Shown here in pieces: positions 46,501 to 53,340 of a DNA stretch of 64,000 bases (position 1 is the first letter of the stretch; each line of letters starts with the position of its first letter). The stretch is from Alteromonas sp. ALT199. Lineage in GTDB: Bacteria > Pseudomonadota > Gammaproteobacteria > Enterobacterales > Alteromonadaceae. Position numbers and translations under genes: made by a program. The notes under the pieces were generated by a model. That model was not told the DNA's origin and made no database searches. It saw nothing but the letters and a program-made list of their open reading frames with translations. The DNA lies in the NCBI RefSeq assembly GCF_018619335.1, contig NZ_JAHHDX010000115.1:1-64000 (forward strand), given 5' to 3'.

Positions 46501-47441
46501 GCGGTATTACGTTAGTGGGTGATTATGGCACGCTGCAAATTGATGAAACTGGCGCTTACACTTATACCCCGGATAACACGCAAGCCGTATTTGGTGGGAC
46601 CTTAACGGATACCTTTACTTACCGTATTGAATACCCAGACGGAACTATCGAACAGGCAGAGTTTAACGTGTTTGTGACGGCATCTGGAGAAGGTGTACCT
46701 GAAGTAGTGACGACCACTTCATCTGAATCTGTAAGCGCGTCTGATAGCAGCGGCACCGTGGTTACTGACGAGCCTACAGCACCTGACATGATTGACCTGA
46801 CAGGGCAAACGCTGCAAACAGTCGACCTAAATGCTCAAACTCAATTGGTAACGCCAGAAAACGAGCCGGCTGCCCCGCCTATTAGCTCTGAGCCTGTCGA
46901 GAGCGTTGAACCTATTGAGAGTACGCCTGACATCATTACGCTTCCTGAAGAAGAGGTTAGCACGCTTGGCACCAATGTGGGCGATGGTTTTGGCGGTGGC
47001 GACACTATCGACCTGTCTGGCACTAAGCTTGATACGGTTGATATTGGCGGTCCTGTGACCACCGCGCCGGACGAGAGTACAAGCCCGCTTTCGCCTGAGC
47101 TTTCCACACCAGAAAGTACAGCGCCACAACCCATAACCTCTGGCACAATACCAGAAGACACAATCACCCTTCCAGAAGACGGCGATATTGTCACCGCCGG
47201 TCCGGTTACAGAAGTCACAGTCGATATGGTAGATATAGATCTTCCACCGGAAGATTTAATTCTGCCTTCAACTGAGCCTACATCCACTGATTCGGGCAAC
47301 GAAAATACGTCATCTGATACTGGTAGTGAATTAGTGGGCGATACGTCGAAAGAAGGTAGCGCTGATGTTACAACAGCTTCTCCGACAGAGTCTGAAGTGC
47401 TGAAGACAGCGATAGATAAACTTCCACCAACGGATATCTAG
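32796..47441 (+). CDS. Giant LapA/BapA-type adhesin, main C-terminal part
   Basis: 4881 residues in the frame that continues the adhesin beyond the frameshift. The GTG at 32796 is an ordinary valine codon inside repeat 8, not a credible start. It holds about 27 more type A Ig-like repeats, four two-domain units of 171 residues (PTVDAGNGTEITGTAEAGA plus LTTNDTTPALTGTVDD), three 88-residue units, and three BapA-type C-terminal modules (about 43740-46700; VVVRNDES-LETL, ALLSNTLTLLQ-TDIT-TLTEY, YG-L-I--DG-YTY). A Thr/Ser/Pro/Glu-rich tail of about 240 residues ends in KLPPTDI. I see no RTX nonapeptides (GGxGxD). A terminator follows. Without the N-terminal part this frame would lack the retention module and its own start. 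Confidence 0.9.
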   Translation: MVTDSAGNTQTIDTIVNDNGEFTVDVQTPLTEGEFTVEASATDDAGNTTTATEDGGNIDTQAPNIALEPLGTSNDPTPTISGSTNLEAGSTVTLTVTDSAGNSQTFTATLDANGEFSADVPAELADGDYTVEATATDAAGNSASTTQTGTVDSNAPSLTLDPLGDDNDTTPTISGTTDLPAGSTVTLSVTDALGNTQTFTATVDGSGNFSVDVPNPLAEGEYSVTATATDANGNTATATETGGNIDITSPLVNLDAQGSTNDTTPIISGNTDQAPGSSVAITVTDSAGNTQTFVAVVDSDSTFSVDVPAELADGDFTVTATVTDDAGNQDSASTQGNIDTAAPTLSLDPQDVGNDTTPLISGTTDLPQGSTVTIVVTDSLGNQQTIEAVVDGNGGFSAEVPSALAEGNYSVTATAADENGNTASVTENGGIVDTTAPSLSLNPVGSGNDTTPTLSGSTDLPEGSVVSLTVVDSAGNTQTINTLVDANGNFSVDVPQELADGNFTATATVEDAAGNEATDSTTGNINTSAPTLVLDGQGETNDSTPAISGTTNLPEGSTVTLTVTDSTGNTQTITATVGADGAFSADVTTPLADGAYTVTASATDGDGNTTTVTDNGGIVDTTAPTLTLENPGSTGDTTPTLAGTTDLPQGSTVTLVVTDSAGNTQTVNALVDADGSFSVDVPNALADGDFTVTASATDSAGNTANANTTGNVDSQAPLLTLDTQGATSDVTPTISGTTDVAPGTLVTITVVDANGDSQSFQAAVQADGTFSADVPNALAEGDFTVSATVSDAQGNTATANEANGTIDTQAPTVTVNPLDSGNDTTPIISGNTDLPEGAVVLITVTDSNGDTQTINALVDADGNFSTEVLSPLPEGDYSVEVTATDDAGNSTTATEDNGNVDTTAPVLTLNPQGTGNDETPNITGSTDLAPGSTVTLTVTDSAGNTQTFDATVDANGDFSADVPNAMPDGSYTVTASATDEAGNTTTSTDTGVLDTSAPALTLDAQITVSDTTPTITGTTDLPAGSTVTLFVTDSAGSAQIFTALVDADGNFSADVPAPLAEGDYSVTATATDSNGNSASVTDNNGIVDTVAPVISLDALGSNNDTTPTISGSTDLAAGESATLSITDNAGNTQTVTATVDANGNFTVDVPAALAEGDYTVTATATDDAGNSASANATGTIDTTAPALTLDPQGLGNDTTPTISGSTDLAEGSVISLVITDSAGNIQTITATVDAAGNFTVDIPAALAEGSYSVEATATDEAGNSTSVLDNSGVIDITPPELNLEELAPENNLTPTISGTTNLPAGAIVTLTVVDSAGNTQTFAATVQTDGSFAANVPSPLAEGDYTVTATAQDTAGNQSSDSETGGSVDTTAPIITLDPLGTGNDNTPTISGSTDLAAGSTVTITVTDSVGTEQTFTTTVDANGDFSADVPNPLADGNFDVTATATDAAGNTATDTVSGDINSAAPTLSLDPLGSGNDTTPTISGNTDLAPGSTVTLTVTDSAGNTQTFSAIVQGDGSFAADVPASLPEGDYSVTATATDGAGNSASVTENGGNIDTTAPSITIDTQGLGNDATPSISGTTDLNAGNTVSISVTDNAGNTQTFTATVQNDGTYSADVPADLAEGSFSVTVTATDDAGNAATAIDNNGVIDTAAPTVTLDAQGLTNDATPTISGTTDLAAGNTVSISVTDSQGNTQTFTATVQVNGSFSADMPADLAEGDYTVEVTVTDDAGNQNTAVDNEGTVDTTPPVINLDPVTSGNDATPILSGTTDLPEGTTITLVVTDAGGNVQNLTATVDAGGTFSVEVPSALVDGDYDVTASASDAAGNSTTVTDSGNINTSAPDITLDSLGQTNDATPLISGTTNASVGAVVTLTVTDSAGAVQTFTATVQGDGTFSANVPSNLAEGSYTVVAEVTDGAGNTGSDSETGGVVDTTSPAIDVAEQGIGNDATPTISGTTDQPAGSTVSISVTDNAGNIQNLSAIVQSDGSFSVEVPADLSEGNYTVEASVVDEAGNTASDAESGVIDTISPVITLDDPGTISDSTPSISGTVDLPQGSTVQITVVDSAGNTQVFSALVAAGGVFSADVPAAMAEGNFTVSATATDTAGNSTTDNEAGVVDTLVPTLTINVADTTNDATPLITGTTDEPAGSVVTILVTDSAGATQTLSAVVQSDGTFSISPGTDLAEGDFTISASVSDEAGNTATANDTGSVDTTAPSLTLTPLEEGNDTTPTLSGSTNLEQGSEVTLVVTDSAGNVQTITATVDVNGNFTVDVPAPLAEGAYSVEATASDEAGNSTTVVDNTGVIDTTAPTLLLDTLAPDSDTTPTISGNTDLPAGATVTITVTDNAGVSQTFDATVQGDGSFSADVPNPVAEGGYTVTAVAQDPASNETIATETNGSVDTTAPTINLDAQGTGNDTTPTITGSTDLSPGSSVTITVTDSAGVEQTFTAIVDSNGDFSADVPNAMADGNFDVTATATDAARNSASDTTSGNINTAVPNLALDSLGTGNDTTPTISGTTDIAPGSTVSISVTDSAGNTQTFGAIVQANGTYSVDVPAALSEGNYSVTATATDASGNTATANENGGIIDTTAPAAPTVDAGNGTEITGTAEAGAVVNVDVDGDGTPDFTVTADNDGNWSVTPSSPLADGVVVTATATDEAGNVSAPASDTVDAVAPIVDFNDLTTNDTTPALTGSVDDPTAIVVVTINGTDYTATNNGDGSWTLTDDAVSALAEGTYIATVTATDADGNVGSNSGTVVIDTTPPAIPTVDAGNGTEITGTAEAGATVNVDVDGDGTPDFTVIADGDGNWSVTPDTPLADGVVVTATATDEAGNVSAPASDTVDAVAPVVSINDLTTNDATPELTGTVDDLSAIVVVTIDGVDYTATNNGDGSWTLADDAVATLADGSYTATVTATDADGNVGSNSGTVVIDTTPPAIPTVDAGNGTEITGTAEAGATVNVDVDGDGTPDFTVTADGDGNWSVTPDTPLADGVIVTVTATDAAGNISNPASDTVDAVAPTVTFDDLTTNDTTPALTGTVDDGNATVVVTINGIDYPATNNGNGTWTLTDDEVTALAEGTYTATVTATDPDGNTATNTGTVIVDTTAPAIPTVDAGNGTEITGTAEAGATVNVDVNGDGTPDFTVIADGDGNWSVTPDTPIADGVVVTATATDEAGNTSGPASDTVDAVAPVVTINDITTNDTTPALTGTVDDPTATVVVTIDGVDYTAINNGDGTWALADDVVATLAEGSYPTSVTATDDAGNTDTDTGTIVIDTTAPTVAINDLTTNDTTPELTGTVNDPNAVVVVTIDGNDYTATNNGDGTWTLADNAVATLSEGSYPTSVSATDAAGNTVTNTGTVIIDTTAPTVGIDDLTTNDTTPELTGTVNDPNAVVVVTIDGNDYTATNNGDGTWTLTDNAVATLAEGSYPTSVSATDAAGNTVTNTGTVIIDTTAPTVGIDDLTTNDTTPELTGTVNDPNAVVVVTIDGNDYTATNNGNGTWTLADNIVALLAEGNYTATVTATDAVGNLATDTGTVVIDTSIDENNNGQTVTFDSISNDSGVAGDFVTSDSTLIFNGTVDLGDNTTLTVTVDGTSYTFGTAPELTIDGSGNWSLDLTGTTLPAGTYAVVATVTDEAGNSASTASQNVVVQALDAINDGNTVDMGEPVVTVNPPETTSNVDVIGLAESTGGVDASASFTVSPNHVGEVLVEVDQIALVAVADAYIVEVYDESGQLVYKGVSANSQLADIGGLDIFDVTGDETISFTLVGLDAGNYSVVVRNDENLLEDLLDNDNSNDVNLQELGSAGVVLGPDNQAVVLNTIETTLNTGVLGVPIGTVGTQVRGVLETLLEATTVIGAGQLVNLLTAPLDAIGLTGFLDDILSVIADALLSNTLTLLQDTDITTTLTEYTYTGDLVAQGNLIDGDISGVGADTILDGAQVTLVTNASGDSVAVPATGTVTIQGNYGVLEIAADGTYTYTADGDRSAIGQDEVFNYTLSDGETSDIAALTINISGSDFPPVVAQTDNNDMELGAQTAIVNAPVSDSDFQVLGLTEGSPAAGSPEASTTLTVDAGFFGEVVVEVSQTALVAVADSYRIDIVDSDGNVVATAMTPDNPLIGDVAGVNLIGVTGDDTLVAKFSGLPAGDYTVVVRNDESALETLFDQNSDGSITLTELGDGGVVLGEENQEVVLTALEDTLNGTNASILNGLGLGTVVRNLVLEPALSTADTIGAGDLVSTITTGLNLLGLGALVDTVLDAVAAALLSNTLTLLQFTDITSTLTEYAFEGSTTTSGNVIDAANTGDVTDSIAEGGVVTQVTHTNGESVTVLGTGLSGITIEGDYGDLTIFEDGSYTYVANGVRDGLGNTDSFSYTISDGTNTSTANLNFNLSGQGVSADSARAELTYDFATDAGLNETDALSHGYLLGLGGSFNDTSNTFAVATNTTQDITLNVDNGSLLSLVSSLTVTVEKFENGAWEAYRVFPNGELVSLLGIDGDTVLTVDGLTEGLYRLSMSGTTGVGIAGSISVDLSSTINYLDQFEVSGVQTATGNLFENDVLFGPTYDVTVSTDGATFQDATGGITLVGDYGTLQIDETGAYTYTPDNTQAVFGGTLTDTFTYRIEYPDGTIEQAEFNVFVTASGEGVPEVVTTTSSESVSASDSSGTVVTDEPTAPDMIDLTGQTLQTVDLNAQTQLVTPENEPAAPPISSEPVESVEPIESTPDIITLPEEEVSTLGTNVGDGFGGGDTIDLSGTKLDTVDIGGPVTTAPDESTSPLSPELSTPESTAPQPITSGTIPEDTITLPEDGDIVTAGPVTEVTVDMVDIDLPPEDLILPSTEPTSTDSGNENTSSDTGSELVGDTSKEGSADVTTASPTESEVLKTAIDKLPPTDI
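40571..42622 (+). repeat. Four 513-nt tandem repeats in the adhesin (type B+C)
   Basis: Units start at 40571, 41084, 41597 and 42110, exactly 513 nt (171 codons) apart. Each has a PTVDAGNGTEITGTAEAG domain followed by an LTTNDTTPALTGTVDD domain. DNA similarity is high, with long shared stretches, so these are much younger than the type A array. Confidence 0.9.
42597..43388 (+). repeat. Three 264-nt tandem repeats in the adhesin (type C only)
   Basis: Units start at 42597, 42861 and 43125 with an exact 264-nt (88-codon) period. The second and third share an unbroken identical stretch of roughly 90 nt across the unit junction, a sign of recent duplication or gene conversion. Confidence 0.9.
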
Positions 47442-47462
47442 TTTGGTCATGAAGTCAGCCTT

Positions 47463-47491
47463 AAGCCCTCGTATATAACGGGGGCTTTTTT
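47463..47491 (+). terminator. Terminator after the adhesin gene
   Basis: The stem GCCCTCG (47465-47471) / CGGGGGC (47479-47485), with one G-U pair and a 7-nt loop, is followed by TTTTTT. It lies about 25 nt after the adhesin stop codon. Confidence 0.88.
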
Positions 47492-47598
47492 ATTGCGTGC
47501 CTAGTATCACAAGATATTTAACAAGGGATCTAACAAGATATTTTAGCCCCATAAGCGCGGCGTTACAAAACACTACACCTTGTTGATTAATCTAAGGG

Positions 47599-47626
47599 TT
47601 TCGTATTTTCTGGAACTACGTATAAT
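47599..47626 (+). promoter_or_regulatory. Candidate sigma-70 promoter of tRNA-Arg
   Basis: A perfect TATAAT (47621-47626) lies 20 nt before the tRNA. The matching -35 (TTTCGT at 47599) is weak with a 16-nt spacer. Confidence 0.45.
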
Positions 47627-47645
47627 AAAGCTTCCTACGCATTAG

Positions 47646-47720
47646 GTCCCCATAGTTTAATGGATAAAACAAGGCCCTCCTAAGGCTTAGATGTTGGTTC
47701 GATTCCAGCTGGGGACGCCA
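47646..47720 (+). tRNA. tRNA-Arg (anticodon CCU)
   Basis: 75 nt with encoded CCA. The acceptor stem GTCCCCA/TGGGGAC, D stem GTTT/AAAC, anticodon stem AGGCC/GGCTT with loop CTCCTAA (anticodon CCT in DNA), and T arm GTTGG-TTCGATT-CCAGC all pair. It reads AGG codons, which are rare in such genomes. It stands alone between the adhesin terminator and the small gene at 47853. Confidence 0.95.
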
Positions 47721-47852
47721 TTTTGGCTGTCTTAAACCAAAAATAAAGTAAACCTTCCTATACATTTCACTCCCCTATTATCATGTTTATTTCCTCTACT
47801 TTGGTTGTAATTTAATCGAATTGCGCAATACTCTTCTAAACAGGAGAGTACA

Positions 47853-47978
47853 ATGACGTTCGATTCGTCCCCCCAAGAAGAAACTGGCGATGATGTTGAA
47901 ACACCGAGAGATTCAACATTTACCGAAGAGGAATGGTTTGCCATAGAGGCACTATCTGAGCCCGGTGCCATCTTCTAA
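47853..47978 (+). CDS. Small acidic protein, unknown (41 residues)
   Basis: 41 codons starting at an ATG with AGGAGAG 5-6 nt upstream. The product is very acidic (about eleven Asp/Glu, two basic residues) and reads MTFDSSPQEETGDD, then FTEEEWFAIEALSEPGAIF. No signal peptide or membrane segment is present and I do not recognise the family. It lies between tRNA-Arg and smrA with no obvious terminator of its own. The good ribosome binding site is the main support. Confidence 0.5.
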   Translation: MTFDSSPQEETGDDVETPRDSTFTEEEWFAIEALSEPGAIF

Positions 47979-48133
47979 ACGATGAAATCTCAAAATTAAT
48001 CCCCACTTTTATAGCCGTTGCCTAGTTTAAGCGTCGTCTTTCTGCGCGTTTAGCTTTCTAATAAGTACACTTCGCATAGACCATCACGCACAAAGTAACG
48101 TATAAATAATAAGTAGTTAATACGGGGAATAGT

Positions 48134-48721
48134 ATGAGCCAATTTGAAAACGACGATATCGATTCGTTTTTTGCTGAAATGCAAGATGTAAAACCAATCG
48201 CTTCAGATGATAAGGCTTTATTACACGATCCTGAAAAGGCGCTCGCCGAAAAGCAAAAACGGGCTGCCTTGAAGGTAAGTGTTCGCGACAAGCTTGCTAA
48301 CCCGTTAAGCATGGAAGGTGTAAAGCCGGTGCCACCTGATGATTTTATACATTATCAACAACCGGGGATCCAAGACGGCGTATTTAAAAAGCTCCGCCTT
48401 GGCAAATATCCGTTGGAAACCAATGTCACATTATCAGGAAAAACCCTAGAACAAAGCCGCGACCTAATTTATAGCACCATTAAATCAAGTCACGAACGTG
48501 GGGTTCGTGCCCTGCTCATAAAACATGGAACGGGTGAAAATAGTAAGCCATTTCCTGCGCTGAAAAAAAGCTACGTAAATCATTGGCTACGTGAACTTGA
48601 TGAGGTAATTGCCTATCATACAGCCCAACCTATGCACGGCGGATTTGGCGCCACCTATGTGTTGCTGAAAAAGCACCCTCAGCAAAAACTAATAAACAGA
48701 GAAAAAAATAAGAAAGGATAA
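48134..48721 (+). CDS. smrA: Smr-domain endonuclease SmrA
   Basis: 195 residues. The C-terminal Smr domain (about 95-185) has VTLSGKTLEQSRDLIYSTI, the HGxG motif in RALLIKHGTGENS, and QPMHGGFGATYVLLKKHP. The layout matches SmrA (YdaL) of enterobacteria, a small stand-alone Smr protein with nicking endonuclease activity in vitro. The N-terminal 80 residues are charged and lack known domains; SVRDKLANPLS is a typical linker. It appears monocistronic. Confidence 0.85.
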   Translation: MSQFENDDIDSFFAEMQDVKPIASDDKALLHDPEKALAEKQKRAALKVSVRDKLANPLSMEGVKPVPPDDFIHYQQPGIQDGVFKKLRLGKYPLETNVTLSGKTLEQSRDLIYSTIKSSHERGVRALLIKHGTGENSKPFPALKKSYVNHWLRELDEVIAYHTAQPMHGGFGATYVLLKKHPQQKLINREKNKKG

Positions 48722-48828
48722 AGTGAGAGCTAACTTTTGCGGACTACGGCAGAGCATTGGGTTCGTCTCGTTTTAAGCTTTTTTATAAAACACAATACAC
48801 AAAAAACTTTTTAATAGCCCCAATGATT

Positions 48829-48861
48829 AACGCCCGTAGCAGTTGACCTGCTACGGGCGTT
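48829..48861. terminator. Strong hairpin between smrA and the 46-residue gene
   Basis: A perfect 14-bp stem (48829-48842 with 48848-48861) has a 5-nt loop. On the plus strand it is followed by AGAATTTTTCTTT. It lies about 110 nt after the smrA stop and 18 nt after the stop of the converging small gene on the minus strand, so it probably ends both transcripts. Confidence 0.75.
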
Positions 48862-48878
48862 AGAATTTTTCTTTCAGA

Positions 48879-49019
48879 CTACTTAACTGAAGACTGCACA
48901 CTTAGCGTTGTTGGAGCTTCGGCAGATTTCGCAGATGTGCTAAAAACAGCAGTTACGAACATCAGCACTACAGCTACAGCCACTCCGGTTAAGCCAAACC
49001 CTTTTGAAGAACGATTCAT
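48879..49019 (-). CDS. Small exported or membrane protein, unknown (46 residues)
   Basis: 46 codons, ATG preceded by AGAGACGA. The product begins MNRSSKGFGLTGVAVAVVLM, a basic start followed by a hydrophobic segment (about 8-26), then FSTSAKSAEAPTTLSVQSSVK. This looks like a signal peptide with a short Ser/Thr/Ala tail or a single-span membrane peptide. A strong hairpin lies 18 nt downstream. No family is recognised. It stands between smrA and purL. Confidence 0.5.
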   Translation of the reverse strand: MNRSSKGFGLTGVAVAVVLMFVTAVFSTSAKSAEAPTTLSVQSSVK

Positions 49020-49231
49020 TGGTCGTCTCTTATTATTAAAACCAGTAAGCCATTGCTAGACACTGGTACAACCCTAACTCAACTCCTGTAACCTAATTGC
49101 AATCCTTGCTCGCACTACAATAGATCAGTGACAAACTGATGACAAGGGCAAAAAGCAGATTTTTGACACTTTGCCAAAGCTTTGACACCTATTTAAGGTA
49201 TGCGTATTTATTAAACAGTATTTTTATAGAA

Positions 49232-49259
49232 AATAAACAGGGGTTTCCCCCTGTTTATT
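49232..49259 (-). terminator. Terminator after purL
   Basis: The inverted repeat AATAAACAGGGG (49232-49243) / CCCCTGTTTATT (49248-49259) is followed by a T-rich stretch (TTTTC) on the minus strand. It lies 18 nt after the purL stop codon. Confidence 0.8.
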
Positions 49260-49276
49260 AAGGTCACTCTGTTACA

Positions 49277-52200
49277 TTAACCAACAAACTTACGGGCGTT
49301 TCTAAAGATACGCATCCACGCGCCATCTTCTTGCCAATCGTCTGGGCACCATGAGTTTGCAACGGCTCTAAACACACGTTCAGGGTGCGGCATCATAATA
49401 GTGCTGCGCCCATCGACAGACGTTAAACCAGTAATACCTTGCGGTGAACCGTTCGGGTTAGCTGGGTATTGCATAGTTGGCTTGCCGTAGTTATCTACGT
49501 AACGCATGGCTACCTGACCGCTAACCTGCGATAGCGCGTTTTCATTTGCAAATTCAGCCTGACCTTCGCCGTGCGACACAGCAATCGGCATACGCGAGCC
49601 TGCCATACCATCTAGCAGCACAGACTTAGACTCCATCACTTCAACCATGGCAACGCGGGCTTCAAAACGCGCCGACTGGTTAGTGACAAAGTGCGGCCAG
49701 TGCTCAGTGCCAGGAATCAATGATTTTAGGTTCGATAGCATCTGACAACCGTTACATACACCTAAACTAAAAGTGTCATTGCGGTTAAAGAAGCCTTCGA
49801 ACTGATCCCGCGCCATGCTGTTGAATAGAATAGACTTTGCCCAACCTTCACCTGCACCTAATACGTCGCCGTAAGAGAAACCGCCACAAGCAGCAAGACC
49901 CGCAAACTGCTCAAGGGTAATGCGACCCGACAGCACGTCACTCATGTGCACGTCGATAGCGTCAAAACCTGCACGGGTAAATGCTGCTGCCATTTCTAGA
50001 TGTGAATTAACGCCCTGCTCTCTTAAAATCGCCACTTTTGGCTTAACGCCTTTGGCAATATAAGGTGCGGCAACGTCTTCGTTGACATCGTAAGATAGTG
50101 CTACATGCAAACCAGGGTCGGCAGCATCTTGCTTCGCAGTGTGTTCTTGTTCAGCACACTCTGGGTTATCACGAAGCTTTTGCATTTCAAACGTAGTTTG
50201 CGCCCAGGTAGTACGCATTGATACACGGCTATCGGCAAGTACAGCTACACCGTCGCGGCTAAACTCAATCATATCTGTGCTGTTTAATGTACCGATATCG
50301 TGAGCCAATTCAGTTAAGTCAAACTTAGCCAGTACAGCGTTAACTGCGTCTAGGTCGCTTTCAAGCACTTGAATAACACCGCCCAATTCTTCATTGAACA
50401 ATACAGCGATATCGTTGCCTTCAAGGCTATCAAGGTTAATGCTTACACCTGTTTTGCCTGCAAAGGCCATTTCTGCCACTGTAGTGAATAGGCCGCCGTC
50501 TGAACGGTCGTGGTAAGCACACACCAAACCGTTTTCGATAAGCGTTTGCATAGCGTCAAAGAAGCTTTTAAGACGGGTAGCAGAAACCACATCTGCTGGG
50601 CTATCGCCAAGCTGTGTATAGACCTGCGCTAAACAGCTAGCGCCCAAGCGATTTTTACCTTCGCCCAAATCTAGTAGCAACAAGCGGCTTGCGCCTTTGT
50701 CTGTGCGTAGCTGAGGCGTTAGGGTTTTGCGAATATCTTTTACTGCGCCAAACGCTGAAATAACCAGTGACAGCGGAGAAGTAACCGCTTTATCTTCACC
50801 TTTTTCATTCCATGCGGTTTTCATCGACATAGAGTCTTTACCGACAGGAATGGTTAAACCTAGCTCTGGGCAAAGCTCTTCACCCACTGCTTTCACCGCT
50901 TCGTAAAGACCTGCATCTTCACCTGGATGTCCAGCTGCTGCCATCCAGTTTGCAGACAGTTTAATGCGTTTAATATCACCAATGTTTGCTGCAGCAATGT
51001 TGGTTAGCGCTTCACCTACCGCAAGACGCGCAGACGCACCGTGTGATAAAAGTGCAACTGGGGTGCGTTCACCCATCGTCATCGCTTCACCGTGGTAGGT
51101 GTCAAATGCCGCTGCGGTTACAGCTACGTCAGCCACTGGCACCTGCCATGGCCCAACCATTTGGTCGCGACTTACAAGGCCTGTTACCGAGCGATCACCT
51201 ATAGTGATAAGGAATGTTTTCTCTGCCACTGTAGGTAGTGACAAAATGCGCGTCGCTGCATCACTTAAAGTAATGCCTGCGTCGTCTAATGCTGGTGAGC
51301 TTACCTTGGTTGAGCATACGTCGCGGTGCATCTTAGGCGGCTTGCCTAAAAGTACATCTAGCGGCATATCAATAGGTTTGTTCTCAAACTGACTGTCGTT
51401 TAGATTTAGATGCGGCTCGGCAGTAGCTTCACCCACTACCGCAAACGGCGCGCGTTCGCGGGCGCAAATCGCTTCGAATACCGGCATATTTTCCGGTGCC
51501 ACAGACATAACATAACGTTCTTGCGATTCGTTACACCAAAGCTCTAGCGGCGTCATGCCAGGCTCATCAGACAGCACTTTTCTTAGCTCAAAGTTACCGC
51601 CACGACCGCCGTCGTTAACTAGCTCAGGCAGTGCGTTTGAAAGACCACCTGCGCCCACATCATGGATAAACTGAATAGGGTTGTCGTCCCCCAGCTGCCA
51701 ACATGCATCTATCACTTCCTGACAACGACGCTCCATCTCAGGGTTGTCACGCTGCACTGAAGCAAAGTCTAAATCTTCGTTTGACTGTCCAGACGCCATT
51801 GACGACGCCGCACCACCACCAAGACCAATGTTCATTGCAGGGCCGCCAAGAACAATAAGCTTAGCGCCTACCGTGATTTCGCCTTTTTCAATATGGTCAC
51901 GGCGGATGTTGCCTAAACCACCGGCTAGCATAATGGGCTTGTGATAGCCTCTTACCTCTACGCCGTTAAAACTATTAACTTCTTGCTCAAACGTACGGAA
52001 GTAACCGAGTAGCGCTGGGCGACCAAATTCATTGTTAAATGCTGCGCCACCTAATGGGCCTTCAAGCATAATATCGAGAGCGCTCACAATGCGCTGTGGC
52101 TTACCATACTCAGCTTCCCATGGCTGCTCTGCGCCAGGAATACGTAAATTAGATACGGTAAAACCAACTAAACCTGCCTTAGGTTTTGAGCCACGTCCTG

Positions 52201-53164
52201 TAGCCCCTTCATCACGAATTTCACCACCAGAGCCGGTTGCTGCGCCCGGGAACGGTGAAATTGCCGTTGGGTGGTTGTGGGTTTCTACCTTCATTAAAAT
52301 ATCGATATTTTCATGATGGTATTCATATTGATGTGACTGAGGATTTGGGAAGAAGCGTCCAGCTTCCCAGCCTTCCATTACTGCTGCGTTATCTTTGTAA
52401 GCTGAGTAAACGTGATCAGGTAATAACTCGTAAGTGTTTTTGATCATTTTGAACAGCGACTTTTCTTGGTCTTCGCCGTCGATGGTCCAGCTTGCGTTAA
52501 AAATCTTATGGCGACAATGTTCCGAGTTTGCTTGAGCAAACATATAAAGTTCAACGTCAGTCGGGTTTCTGCCTAGCTTAGTAAAACTATCAAACAGGTA
52601 GTCAATCTCATCATCAGCTAATGCCAGGCCCAATGCCACGTTTGCATTAACCAGAGCATCTTTGCCTTCCCCTAATACGTCTACACTAGTGAAAGTGTTA
52701 GCTTCGGTCTGTGCAAACAGCACCGCTGCATCGTCAGTATTGGTGAACACTGACTCAGTCATTCTGTCGTGTAAGAAGCTAGCAATGAGTGCAAAATCAT
52801 CGTCACTTAACGTATCTTCTGTTTCGATATAAAACGCACACCCACGCTCTATGCGATTGATACTTTTTAAACTGCAGTTGTGAGCGATGTCGGTGGCTTT
52901 AGAAGACCAGGGAGAGATAGTGCCGGGGCGAGGAGTAATAAGGAAGAGGGTTCCAGAAGGTGTTTGTGCTTGCCTCGCGGGGCCGTAAGTGAGCAGCTTC
53001 TCGAGTATTTCTATTTGCTGCTTAGACAAGTCACCTTGGGAATCGACTAGGTGAACATATTCGCTATATAGGTTTTTAACCCTAACGCCGGATTGACCCA
53101 GCTTTGCAATCAGTTTAGTTTGGTTAAACTCTGATAGTGCAGGAGCGCCTCGAAGGACCAACAT
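49277..53164 (-). CDS. purL: Phosphoribosylformylglycinamidine synthase PurL
   Basis: 1295 residues, the length of the large enterobacterial PurL. It converts FGAR and glutamine to FGAM in purine synthesis, using ATP. N-terminal domain [18 protein letters not shown], central synthetase halves ([40 protein letters not shown] and the second ATP-site region VGKDSMSMK), and a C-terminal glutamine amidotransferase domain with nucleophile cysteine in [13 protein letters not shown]. It is divergent from mltF, the usual gammaproteobacterial neighbour. Confidence 0.98.
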   Translation of the reverse strand: MLVLRGAPALSEFNQTKLIAKLGQSGVRVKNLYSEYVHLVDSQGDLSKQQIEILEKLLTYGPARQAQTPSGTLFLITPRPGTISPWSSKATDIAHNCSLKSINRIERGCAFYIETEDTLSDDDFALIASFLHDRMTESVFTNTDDAAVLFAQTEANTFTSVDVLGEGKDALVNANVALGLALADDEIDYLFDSFTKLGRNPTDVELYMFAQANSEHCRHKIFNASWTIDGEDQEKSLFKMIKNTYELLPDHVYSAYKDNAAVMEGWEAGRFFPNPQSHQYEYHHENIDILMKVETHNHPTAISPFPGAATGSGGEIRDEGATGRGSKPKAGLVGFTVSNLRIPGAEQPWEAEYGKPQRIVSALDIMLEGPLGGAAFNNEFGRPALLGYFRTFEQEVNSFNGVEVRGYHKPIMLAGGLGNIRRDHIEKGEITVGAKLIVLGGPAMNIGLGGGAASSMASGQSNEDLDFASVQRDNPEMERRCQEVIDACWQLGDDNPIQFIHDVGAGGLSNALPELVNDGGRGGNFELRKVLSDEPGMTPLELWCNESQERYVMSVAPENMPVFEAICARERAPFAVVGEATAEPHLNLNDSQFENKPIDMPLDVLLGKPPKMHRDVCSTKVSSPALDDAGITLSDAATRILSLPTVAEKTFLITIGDRSVTGLVSRDQMVGPWQVPVADVAVTAAAFDTYHGEAMTMGERTPVALLSHGASARLAVGEALTNIAAANIGDIKRIKLSANWMAAAGHPGEDAGLYEAVKAVGEELCPELGLTIPVGKDSMSMKTAWNEKGEDKAVTSPLSLVISAFGAVKDIRKTLTPQLRTDKGASRLLLLDLGEGKNRLGASCLAQVYTQLGDSPADVVSATRLKSFFDAMQTLIENGLVCAYHDRSDGGLFTTVAEMAFAGKTGVSINLDSLEGNDIAVLFNEELGGVIQVLESDLDAVNAVLAKFDLTELAHDIGTLNSTDMIEFSRDGVAVLADSRVSMRTTWAQTTFEMQKLRDNPECAEQEHTAKQDAADPGLHVALSYDVNEDVAAPYIAKGVKPKVAILREQGVNSHLEMAAAFTRAGFDAIDVHMSDVLSGRITLEQFAGLAACGGFSYGDVLGAGEGWAKSILFNSMARDQFEGFFNRNDTFSLGVCNGCQMLSNLKSLIPGTEHWPHFVTNQSARFEARVAMVEVMESKSVLLDGMAGSRMPIAVSHGEGQAEFANENALSQVSGQVAMRYVDNYGKPTMQYPANPNGSPQGITGLTSVDGRSTIMMPHPERVFRAVANSWCPDDWQEDGAWMRIFRNARKFVG

Positions 53165-53340
53165 ATTGATTTACCTGGTTTGTTAGAAACAACGACCACC
53201 AATGCGACGCGTTGCCTCTTGGATTGATGAGTATTTCGGCGCGGATTATAGAGTAATTATGCACAGTAAGTAACCTCATAACGCGCTTACATGAACTTTT
53301 TTTTAAACTTAGACGGTTTAATAACAACAAGTAAAGGTCT

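Noticed and set aside
47646..47720. tRNA-Arg as attachment site of an integrated element
   Set aside because: I found no integrase, no duplicated tRNA end and no foreign-looking gene block next to it.
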